A stretch of DNA of 22,271 bases, taken from assembly GCA_015852425.1 (NCBI GenBank), contig JAAAIG010000426.1:1-22271 (forward strand). The letters are read 5' to 3'. Below, piece after piece: positions 9,639-19,400 of this stretch. The position numbers were made by a program, and so were the translations under genes. The DNA is from Gryganskiella cystojenkinii. Its lineage: Eukaryota > Mortierellomycota > Mortierellomycetes > Mortierellales > Mortierellaceae. How positions within the stretch are numbered: position 1 is the first letter of the stretch; each line of letters begins with the position of its first letter. Under the pieces are notes generated by a model, which worked only from the letters and a program-made list of their open reading frames with translations, was not told the DNA's origin and searched no databases.

Positions 9639-10014
9639 AAAAAAAGGAGGAAATTACGCCAGAAATCATTACCAAACACACAGAAAGGAATAAAGCTATA
9701 CACTGCAAGCACAGGATATCATGTTACCCTCTCAAACTCAAGACAAGGAGCCACAAGACCGGATCACCCTGAACTGGGAGGGAGACTAGTCAGCTCGAAA
9801 GGAAGCTCCTTTTGTCGTCATGCTGTGATGCAGGTCCACAAGGGTTAAAATCAATTTTTGGTGGCGTCCCAGGAATCTTTTAAGGGTGTTCAATCGGCGG
9901 GGAAAATGAGGTCAAAATCTCGCGTGGTGGTTGGTGAGTACAATGCAGTTTTTTCTCCCATTCATTCCTGTTCTTTTTTTTCGACATCCACCACCTTCTT
10001 TCGTTACTGCCATC
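9639..10014. other. 376-bp gap between VMA7 and the pyridoxal kinase gene
   Basis: It holds the VMA7 3' end, with its poly(A) signal, and the promoter and leader of the kinase gene. The last 70 bp before the kinase start are pyrimidine-rich. I see no other gene or RNA. Confidence 0.6.
9689..9694 (+). terminator. Poly(A) signal of VMA7
   Basis: AATAAA lies 51 bp past the VMA7 stop codon. Confidence 0.55.
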
Positions 10015-11593
10015 ATGTCCAGTCCTAGAGTTCTCAGCATCCAGTCCCATATCGTCTCAGGATACTGCGGCAACAAGGCTGCGACTTTTCCTTTACAACT
10101 ATTGGGATTCGATGTCGACGTGATGAACACTGTCAGTTTTTCAAACCACACTGGTATTGTGTTCACTTTGAAAACTCTCTCGCACAGACATTGCATACAG
10201 TACAGCATATCAAAAAAATAATTATCGAAGTGAACACATTAAAAACAATTCTTGTTTGTAGTACGTCGATCTAACTGTAGATTCTTCTTTGAATTTGTGA
10301 TACCTCCTGCCGTTGTAGGATACCCTTCTTGGACTGGTGAAAAGGCGACAGGCGATCAACTCACAAAGTTGTTTGAGGGACTGGAGACCAACGGACTGGT
10401 CGATTATACTCACCTTTTGACAGGTACATTGCCACGCTACAACAACACAGAAAGAGTTTAGCGATCCCTTTGTTGCTTGGGAAGGCTCAAAGAAAAAGAA
10501 AAGAAACAAGTTGACCATTGGTGTTTTTTTCTCGCTTGCTGATTTTCAAATAGGATACATCGGAAGTGCCCAAAACCTAACAGCTGTCGCCACGATCATT
10601 GAAAAGCTTCAGGAACGTGGAGAAACCTTCTTTGGTATGGAACAGATCACCATCAATTAAGACATCAGAACTTTTCCTTTTGGTGACAAAAAAAACAGAG
10701 CGCGATGGGATGGATGACTCATAACCCTTTCTCCGCCCTTCAACCCTCCATTTTTTTTGTAGTGCTCGATCCAGTCATGGGCGATCATGATCAACTCTAC
10801 GTTCAACCAGATGTCATTCCCATCTACAAGGGACTTTTGAAGTTTGCAAAAGCCATTACTCCAAACCAGTTCGAGGCCGAGTACGTTCCCTTTTTTTTCA
10901 AGGATTTTTTGTGCGCTCAAGGTGTTTCTTTCTTGTACCAGACTCTTTTTTTTTAACTGCTGAATATCCCTTAGAATTCTTGCAGATAAAAAGATTACAG
11001 ATATCAAGTCCTGTCTTGAAGTTATTGAGATCTTGCACAAGACTGGAGTCGAACACGTTGTCTTGACCTCTGTTACCCTCTCCTCCAAGGATATCCGAGA
11101 ATACACGCGCTCAACAACAGGATCAGCAGAAGTCGTAGTGACACCACTGACGAACGGACACAGCGGACCAGCATCTTCGTCCTTGTACTGCGTCTGTAGT
11201 TCAGCCTCTTCAGCCTCAGACTCAAAACCCCGTGCGTTCGCGATCGGATTCCCAACATACGACGGCTATTTCACAGGCACCGGAGATTTGTTCTCGGCCT
11301 TGTTGGTCGCTCGTCTGCACGAGGCCTTGCAGGAAAAGGAATCCATTCCATCGTCCAACACCTCATTACCACCCCTCACTCGAGCCTGTCTCAAGGTCGT
11401 CGCGACCATGAGAGCAGTCGTTCTCAGAACTTTTCTCGCCCAACAAGGAACTCCTGGTCGATCCCTCGACCGAACCCAATCCTCGGCTTCTCAGATCGTC
11501 AAGAAATGTGAACTGAGATTGATCCAGAGTAAAAAAGAAATCGAGTCGCCAGATCTGGGCTGTGTTCAGGCATTGGAGATCCTTTCTCCATAA
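10015..11593 (+). CDS. Pyridoxal kinase
   Basis: Cytosolic ribokinase-family enzyme that phosphorylates pyridoxal, pyridoxine and pyridoxamine with ATP in vitamin B6 salvage (the family of human PDXK and yeast Bud16). Exons: 10015-10153, 10319-10423, 10554-10634, 10763-10880, 10975-11593; all phases agree and give 353 residues, about 40 more than human PDXK. Landmarks: [20 protein letters not shown] at the N-terminus, SFSNHTG joined to YPSWTG across intron 1, [17 protein letters not shown], and [13 protein letters not shown] at 249-261 with the catalytic aspartate at 252. The C-terminal [14 protein letters not shown] also matches the family. The extra length comes partly from a Ser/Ala-rich insertion (about 195-235) before GTGD, which looks like a flexible loop. 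Intron 1 contains an in-frame alternative acceptor. It converges on CHO2. Confidence 0.95.
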
Positions 11594-11889
11594 GGGGGTC
11601 TTGATATGGTACGACGTTTATATATCATGTTTGCGCATCTCTCATCTCGTCAAGAAAATAGAATATAGATCAAAATGGTGTCAACTCCGATTTTTCTTTT
11701 TGTCTATCTACATTTTTATTGCAATGCTAAGAAGCTAGAACACTTGAAAGTGTTTTTTTTCGTTCTTTTACACGTTATTGTTACTTCTTGTTGGTACAAA
11801 CAATTCTGGTCGACTTCTATATATTCTCTGTGCGATGATTGAAATATGTGCGTGCATATGATATGGGTAATGTCTGTTTTGGGTCCTCC
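11594..11889. other. Convergent 3' intergenic region, pyridoxal kinase / CHO2
   Basis: These 296 AT-rich bp hold both 3' UTRs. TTTATT at 11715-11720 reads AATAAA toward CHO2. No canonical AATAAA is seen for the kinase gene. No other feature. Confidence 0.6.
11715..11720 (-). terminator. Poly(A) signal of CHO2
   Basis: AATAAA on the minus strand, 170 bp past the CHO2 stop codon. Motif and position only. Confidence 0.4.
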
Positions 11890-14800
11890 TTAGACGGCCT
11901 CCGCAGCAAACTGAGGCGTCGATCCAGCTACTGGCGAAGCCACGGTCGTGAAGGGAGCCAGGGCCCTACGGGCGGTGAAGATGCGAAGCGCCATGTGCAA
12001 GCAGCTCATATCGATAGCGACGACCTCCCATGCAAACTCGATTCCATACATGATCTGAACACCCTTGACGATCCTCTTGGCAATCTCCTCATTGATCATC
12101 AGGAACCGCTCGTTCACTGTGCAGGGCATCGTCTCGTCATCAGAGTTATAGCAGCGCTGGATATAGGGCAGCAGCGAGCCACCGATCGAAGCAACTGAGA
12201 GTTCCTCCTCTTCTGGGTAGCTCTCCACTACGACGCGAGTTAAAAAATTAAATCAAAATATCAGTGAATCAGAAATATACTGCAGAATCAACAAATTGAC
12301 CTTCGATCAGACAATGCCTCAACTTACATGCAATCTCAAAGGGCTCGGTGACTGCCATGACATTGTACCGGCCGTGATGGTGATATCTGAACTCAAACTG
12401 TCCCTGGAACCAAGGCAACTTGTCACCCAAGAAGACCACGCGACCTTGGCAGACCTCCTTATCATCGATCCAGACAACCTCCTCTTCCATGACTTCGCCA
12501 TCACCCTTGCCAGCATGGTTCTCAACGCCCTCCTCAGCCTCACCGAGACCGAGATCACGACCGACATAGAGGTAACGACCCTTCGAGGCCACGTTCGTGA
12601 CCTTCTTGGATCCGTTGCTCGAGACCTTGTAGATGCCAATCCAGTCCTTGGCGCCATGGTTCAAGGGGGCAGTCCAAGAAATGGTCAACTTTTGACCAAG
12701 ACGATAAGTAGGAACACCGTCAGCGTTAAGACTGGTTTCAGAGTCCACAATCTTGACCGTGTACTGAGACATATCATAAACGCCCATGTCATCCCAAGTG
12801 CGACTATGATTACGAGAGGAGGACAATGTTAAAATTGGCCGAAGAAAAGGTGCACATCATGGAAACGCATTGACTGAATCATTTCCAAAACAAAAAAAAA
12901 AAAACTTACGCAACAAAGAGTTGTTCCCTTGAGCTTTCAAGCAAGGCCTTGGAGCTTGAGACCATCTCCTGAATACGGGGTGCAACACTTTGGACAAGAT
13001 CATTGAAATCGCCACGAGTACTCTCAACAAAGTCCTGAGCCTTGCTGGAGACTGTGCGGGTGCGCTCCAAAACATCCTTGATCTCGGGAGTCTCCTCAAG
13101 TTTCTCACGGATCTTGGAAACCTCATCCTTCATCTTTTGAGGCAAAATCGCGGCAGCCTTGACAGTCTTGACCACGCCGGCGTCCTTACGGATCTTGTCA
13201 CCATAGATCTTGCGCATGTGAGGAGATTCAACATAGTGCAAGAACAAAAAGTTGGAGACCTGAGAGAACATGGCCAGGATAAAGATTGACCAGCTGTTAC
13301 AGATCAAGGTCATGCCCCAGAAGGCAGCATGTCCCATAACCTTTTCGGGGTTGTTCACGAATCTGGAGAAAGAGTTGGAGACAGAAACTGTTAAGTTTCG
13401 TATTAAAGTAAACCGAGCAATAAGAACATATAGGCAGTCATGCGGAAATACCTGTAGATTCCAGTGTAGAACAAACCGCTGGAGGACTCCTCCATAAAGA
13501 AATCACCGTAGAACCAGCCAAAGTCTCCGAGCACTTCAAAGACAGAGACAGAGGCCCAGATATGAAGACCGATCAAAGCAAAGCCGAGCACGTGGCGCAA
13601 CAAAACAGTGCCATAGGTCCAGTCATCGGGAATCGAGTACATCTTGAACGCGGCCAAGAAGAAGGTTGCGTATGTCATACTGTTCGACAAGTTGAAGATA
13701 CTCTTCCAGCTCTGGAATGCATCCTGGACGGTGCCGCCATGCTTGATGAAATGCTTGGTATAGAACTTGTTGTCACTCTGCTGCTTCAAGACACCGCCAA
13801 GGACATAGGAGTGGAAAATGCGCCAAACCAAAGCCTGAATTACCATCATAAAGGTCAAGAAGCGAGGTCCAGTGTTCGAGATCAAAAGAGGAACCACGGT
13901 CGCGTAAAAGATGATGAGAGCCACAAAGATGTCATTGGATCGGAAAATGTCAAAGTTCTTGAAGACGATGAGATCTCGTCTGAAGTAGGTGTTGTACATG
14001 TCCTTGGATCCAACGGCGGCCAAGGTCACAGTGGTAGAAGTCTGGCTAGCCTGGAACTCTGCAGACTCGGAAGAGATGGAGGCAGCAGACGAGGCCAAAG
14101 CAGATTCGGTCAAAACAGCAGACTGACTCTTCTTCAAGACCTGAGGAGGGTTGTAGGTCTTGTCAATGTCTACATGGCCAAAGAATAAAGCAGACGTTAG
14201 TTCTTCTGTTTAAAAGGTCAGGTAAGAGACAAGAGCATGTTAAACGATCCGGCACTTACGAGGGTTCTCGACAAGAGTCAAGAAGACAAACTGTGCAGCG
14301 TGGGCAAAGAGCGAGACAAAGAGCACCATGTACGAGGCCATCATCAGTGAGATACCATAGTAGCCAGCATATCCGACCGAGTACATGGGGTGAGGGGCCA
14401 TCTCAAAGACTCCATCAAAGGTCAAGGACTGCTCGATCAAGAAGAAAAAGTCGCCCCAGTCTAAAATCGAAGAAAAGAAAAAGAATAGAGGAGTTTGAAA
14501 ACTGCATAAAAATTGTGGGGTTTGAGACATATGAAAAGGATGAACTCCCGATCTTGGCTGAGCGTCTGGCTTCTTCCTCGACATGGACCACGTACTTCTG
14601 CTTCATAATTTATCTCTCTCTTTTTTTTTGCCCGCCTATCAGTGGTCAAAACGCTCTCTTCGTCAAAGTAAATTGTACTTACACCAAGCAAAATCCTTGA
14701 CAACACGATGTGCGTCCAACTTGACCCAGATGTTGAAAAACACCAAGATGAATCCAGCGATCCAACGCAACAGATGGCTAAAGAAGCCAGCTCCTGCAGG

Positions 14801-15713
14801 GAAAGTGATCCAGGACAAGGCAAAGCAGACATAGGTCGTGAAATCGTTCATCAGGATCAAATCGACCAATTGACGGTACAATAACCAGGTGTTGAACTCG
14901 ATTGGGACGGTCTGTAAGGAAAAAAGGACAATGGCATCACGATGTGCTGTTTGTTAGTTCTTTGAAGGAAAGAGAGAACGTCCACAACCCAATTCGATTC
15001 GACATGATTCTGTTAGGGTGCTTACTTCGAAATCATAATCCGAGTCCATCTTGCAGCTCAACTCCTCCTTCAACCAGTCGTACCAGGCACCTCCACGCTC
15101 CTTATCAAAAATGCCTTTCTCCTTGGCCCACGCGACCAATCCTCGACGCTCACTCTGCAACTTCAAAAGGTAACCCAGTCCGGCGTTGTATCCAGCTCTC
15201 CAGAACAAGAACAGAACCAGGAACAAGAAACGCTTCACACCTGTGGGGAGCGTAAAGAACAAAAAGATTTGGAATCCCATGACAGCGAGGGTCAAGAGAT
15301 CAAAGGCTGACTTTTTCTTGCTCATGTCAAAGATCTCGCTCAACATATCCTTTGTAGCGGGAACACGGAAGACTAGTATTGAGAGTTTATAAGTTAAAAA
15401 AAAAAGTCGGGTATTCTCCATGATCCTCCTAACTTGACAGCAAGTCGAAAAACAGAAGTCAAATAATAAACGTACTGGTTCCATTAGGGGTCTTGCCAAA
15501 GGCAGCCTGTTCCTGTTCCTGAGCAAGGCTCTTCTTTTGTGAGTCTGTTAGGGGACGAGCAGTCAGGTCCTCGCCCGAGTCCCTCGAAGAGGTGTCAACT
15601 GAAGTTGTCGAGTCGGTGGCGGATGAGGACTGGATCTTGTTGGCTGAGGAGATGCCATTGGTCAGGGCATGGTCCGTCGAGCCATTCTTCCGGTTGCGGA
15701 TCTCGGAATCCAT
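11890..15713 (-). CDS. CHO2: Phosphatidylethanolamine N-methyltransferase (Cho2 type)
   Basis: ER-membrane enzyme that transfers the first methyl group from S-adenosylmethionine to phosphatidylethanolamine on the way to phosphatidylcholine. Exons (minus order): 15713-15476, 15372-15026, 14911-14683, 14460-14260, 14169-13452, 13362-12910, 12803-12328, 12227-11890; 999 residues. Residues 1-78 are polar, probably cytosolic. Then come membrane helices with [26 protein letters not shown] and the SAM-binding [17 protein letters not shown] (291-307). A second methyltransferase-like unit spans about 400-620, with GWFYGDFF and [18 protein letters not shown]. Residues about 620-728 are amphipathic helix. 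Residues about 745-885 form a beta-rich domain containing KDWIGIYKV, then a conserved end. An acid- and Ser-rich loop follows the first SAM motif. An uORF and two ACATGTGC sites lie upstream. Confidence 0.95.
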
Positions 15714-15749
15714 TTCGGTCGTGAAATCGAGGATGCTTGTTTTCTTTTT

Positions 15750-15941
15750 TTAGTATTCTTTCCTGGGAACGAAGGAGAGGAAAAAAGAGAAAAAAAGAGA
15801 GGCACTGACGAAGGAGAGGGAATGAAGTGAGGAAAGGAAGGAAAAAAGAAAACAAAGAATAGAGCGCGTCAACGGCCGCTTTGTCCCCTCCTCTGTTTGT
15901 TTCTTTCTCGGTCTGTGTCTCCCCCACCCCACCCAGCACAT
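15750..15941 (-). other. Possible upstream ORF of CHO2 (63 codons)
   Basis: An ATG at 15941 opens a 63-codon frame, basic at the start and Phe/Ser-rich later, ending 36 bp before the CHO2 ATG. Its ATG lies inside an ACATGTGC octamer. If the mRNA includes it, it would be expected to reduce CHO2 translation. The 3' half is encoded by the pyrimidine tract, so its composition is not evidence for a protein. Confidence 0.25.
15770..15861 (-). promoter_or_regulatory. Pyrimidine-rich tract in the CHO2 leader
   Basis: On the CHO2 coding strand this stretch is nearly all C and T, ending about 57 bp before the start codon. CT-rich leaders are common near fungal transcription starts; the start site itself cannot be placed. 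Confidence 0.35.
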
Positions 15942-15943
15942 GT
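15936..15943 (-). promoter_or_regulatory. ICRE-core octamer ACATGTGC, proximal
   Basis: Contains CATGTG, the core of the yeast inositol/choline-responsive element (CATGTGAAAT) that Ino2/Ino4 bind upstream of phospholipid genes including CHO2. The flanking AAAT is absent. It lies about 225 bp upstream of the CHO2 start. Confidence 0.25.
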
Positions 15944-16088
15944 TAGTCCTCCTCGAGAAAAAGAACCTCTTCTATTATCTCTCTGCCCTTTGATCAATTT
16001 GATCTCGTCCCTGACAAGTTAACAAATCCGTGCCACCAAATCACAAACGAGAAACAGATTTGCACGCGAGGGGACACTCTGTTTGGTC

Positions 16089-16096
16089 GCACATGT
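16089..16096 (-). promoter_or_regulatory. ICRE-core octamer ACATGTGC, distal
   Basis: A second exact copy of the same octamer, about 375 bp upstream of the CHO2 start. Motif only. Confidence 0.25.
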
Positions 16097-16251
16097 CCCT
16101 CAATAATCCTTCCTCTCCCCACGCGAACCCAATTCAATCACGCAACCACCACCTACTCCGCCCCAACAAATATTTTTTTTCTTTGCTTTTCTTTTCCTTT
16201 CTTCTCTACCCTTCTGTGAGATTCCTTTTCTCGTTGATATTATTCTTTTAG

Positions 16252-16257
16252 TTTATT
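16252..16257 (-). terminator. Poly(A) signal of TOP2
   Basis: AATAAA on the minus strand, about 190 bp past the topoisomerase II stop. If it is used, the CA-rich tract at 16306-16373 is in the 3' UTR. Confidence 0.45.
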
Positions 16258-16305
16258 ATGCTGCCTCGCTGCATTACTTTTTTGTTGCTTTTGTTCTGCG
16301 GGGTT

Positions 16306-16373
16306 GCGTGAATGCGTGTGTGAATGTGTGTTTGTTTGCGTGAGTAAGTGTGAGTGTGCGTGTGTGTGTGGTG
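16306..16373. repeat. Imperfect GT/CA repeat in the TOP2 3' UTR
   Basis: Mostly alternating G and T on the plus strand with a pure GT run near 16360-16371; in the TOP2 transcript it reads as CA repeats. Confidence 0.7.
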
Positions 16374-16445
16374 CTACATAGCAGACACATGGGGAAAGTA
16401 GTGAGACAATAAAGATGAAGGGGAAATAGGAGCTGAAATATCTGT

Positions 16446-19400
16446 CTACTCTTCGTCACTGATATCGACATACATTGGCTTCTTTGACATGGTCTTGGCA
16501 CGGTTCGGTCGCGACACAAACATCGACACATCATCCAGATCTGCCAACAACTGCGAACTCGCAACCGCCTTGGGAACCTTGGCTGGCCCCGACGACGCAG
16601 AGTTCAACGTCTTGGCTCCTGCAACGGCACCAGTCGAAGTCACAGATGTCGAGAAACTCAATGGGAGACCACCTGCATCAGCCACACCTGAGCTAGAGGA
16701 TCCACCCTGACTGGTGCTACCCCCTCCTCCACCTCCACTTCCACCACCAACACTGCTGATGCTACTGCTGCTGCCAGACCGAACAGGAAGTGTCGCCCGC
16801 TTCTTGACCTGAGACACTTTGGACGGAGCTGAGATCGAAAACATCACATCATCGTCTTCATCCACGATCGCGGTCGGGATCGTCGTCTGTACATTTCTTG
16901 TCCGAACTGGCTCTTGTTCATCGGGACCGGACAGACCACCGTCGCCCGCATCTCTTTCTTCGCCTCCTTCTTGTTGGGTATCCAAATTGTTGGCTGCCTC
17001 ACTCATGTCTTCATCATCGTCATCATCATTCGACAAGGAAAACATCTTCTTGACCGCCTCCTTGGCGACACTCTGACCGGTTTTAGACTTTGTCGAACCA
17101 GGAGCAGGAGTAGGAGCAGCAGCAGCGGCGGCAGGTTTCTTCTTGGTACTGGAACTGGCACTAGAACCTCGTTTCTTGGATTTGGTTTCCACATAGTCAT
17201 CCTCGTCATCATCATCGTCGGCTGCACCTGCAGTATCCATGGCAACATCCTCGTCCTCGTCATCATCTTCAGCCTCGGAATCTGATCGAATCACCCTTGT
17301 ACGCGACTTGTACGTGACCTTGCCCTTGGCGTTCGATCCAATTGACTTGGGTGTATATCTTTCATCCGCACTGGATTCAATCTCCTCAGCGACTGCCTTC
17401 TTTTGCTTTGGCTTTTTGACTGGGATGGGATCAGGTTGCGAACTCTTGGTCATCTTGCGAGGAGAGACCGGAGGAATAGTCGATTTTCTGGACACGGGTA
17501 AAAAGTCGTCCTCATCATCTTCAAAATCAGAGTCCTGGTCCACAATCACTGCACGCTTGGCACGAGCAGCTCGGGGTGCGCGTGATGAAGGTTCTCGGGG
17601 GGTTACCTCGACGACATCCATCATCTCAACGTCACCGTCATCATAGCCGTCACTGTTAACACCATCGGTTGCTCCATAGTCGTCCTCGTCCTCATCATCA
17701 TCTGAAATGATCTTCTTGGACCTACCAGTGCCCCGCTTGACACTGGACTTGACGACAGGAGTATCATCCTCGCTCATGGCCTCGCTCTTGACAGGGGCTG
17801 GTTTAGCTGGGGCCGTTTTGGGTTTCATCATGTCCATGATGGATTGCTGCTTCTTTTGCACAGAACTGCTTGCTGTTACGGACGGTGTCTCTGCAGAAGC
17901 CGTCGATGACCTTCCAAAGAAGTTACTGATGGGCTCTTGCTTGACAGCTGTCTTGATCACTTCCGACTCCTTTTTGACCTCTACAGATGCTGGTGTCGAC
18001 TTCTTGACTGCAGGCACTTTCTTGAGTTTCTTCTCCTCAAAATCGTCGTCGTCCAGATCCACCTTCTTGACAGCGGGCTTGGCACCCAACGCTCGGCCTC
18101 GAGCCGCGGGTATTTTCTTGCTCTTGTTGCCGGAACCCATGTAATTGGCCTCATCGATATCGGCTTGAAGAACTTCCTCCCATGCAACAGTAAATGCATC
18201 GAGATCCTCATCCCAAAGGTTAAACGGAGTCTTGTCTATAAGAATGTTGAGCTCGTTCTTCTTGCTGTCACGTTCCCCTCGAAGTTGCTCCACCTTCTCG
18301 TAAGTCAAACTCCAAATTGGCAACTTCAACAAGTAGTCGTACTCGTTGCCTCGATCAACCTTGATCTTGGGCACCAATGGGTCAGGAACATCCGCGACAG
18401 CTTCGCTGTCCACATCCAAGTCCGCCTCAGAGTTAAAGCCTTTGGCACGGAGGTCCTCGACGATAACTGCCTTCTTGCGGTTCTGGACAACGAGCTCTCC
18501 GGAGATGATCATCAAGATAAATCGCACCTTGTTGTCCAACCGTGTCCATTGCTTGGTATAAATGTCAATAAGATGGTCCTATTGAATAGAAGCAGATAAT
18601 GTTTGTGTTAGTTTACTACAACACACATACATACACACACACACACAAAAGACAGGATTCAGACAATCAAAAATACTACAATGACGAACCTTGCGTTTCC
18701 TGTAAAAATCGATTCGAAGATCGTAAAACTCTTGGACAATCTCCTCTGGGGACGAGTACTTCTTGATGCGACCCTGAGGATCAAAACAGACCATGTTGGA
18801 TGTCGACACGGAACCCACCAACTTGAACTTGGACTCCAATCCTTCGTTACGGGCCTTGCGCAGTTGTTCGGCTGTCAATGTGACAGTGAGATCGATCCTA
18901 GACAGCGTACCATCGTCACGGAAATCCTTGACCCACGAAGGTGCCTTGTCCGAGCCCTTGATCCAAGACTCAAGCTGTTCTTTGTACGGTGTAGTCCAGG
19001 TTCGGATAGGAAGCTCAGAGATTTTGATTCTAGTCTCGTCCAGCTCCTCGATCAATCCTGAAATCTTGTACTTGTGCTCCGACTCCTTTTCGATCGTGCC
19101 GACAAATCCGCGGTACCAGGGTAACATTGGCTCTTGAGGTTCGCCCTTCATAAGGCGACGAAGATTGGCAATAATGTCCGCTGGGTTATAGTTGGGAATA
19201 TTTGAACTCCAACCTGTACCGATACCCTCGGATCCGTTCACCAGGACCATAGGAAGGACAGGCACATAGTACTCTGGTTCAATCCAATCACCATCGTCAT
19301 TAAGATGCTTCAAAAGAGCATCATCTTGAGGATGAAACACTCTGCGGGTGATAGCAGGCACGGCTGTGAAAATATAACGAGCACTGGCAGCATCCTTGCC

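Larger units (their letters stand above)
15714..16445. other. 732-bp region: CHO2 promoter and topoisomerase II 3' UTR
   Basis: From the CHO2 side it holds a pyrimidine-rich leader (15770-15861), an uORF (15750-15941) and two ACATGTGC octamers. From the TOP2 side it holds a CA-rich 3' UTR tract and an AATAAA. No other gene is seen. Confidence 0.6.

Noticed and set aside
12296..12832. 178-codon plus-strand ORF antisense to CHO2 exon 7
   Set aside because: Opposite-strand shadow of a conserved exon, spanning both of its splice sites.
13562..14188. 208-codon plus-strand ORF antisense to CHO2
   Set aside because: It overlaps a conserved CHO2 exon entirely and crosses the exon 5 acceptor; its sequence shows no family features.
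16030..16251. 73-codon plus-strand ORF between CHO2 and TOP2
   Set aside because: The second half is a low-complexity Phe/Leu/Ser run from a T-rich tract, with no support beyond an open frame.
17707..18599. Long plus-strand ORFs (145 and 220 codons) antisense to TOP2
   Set aside because: They are shadows of the biased codon use of the Top2 C-terminal region, with no recognisable domain.
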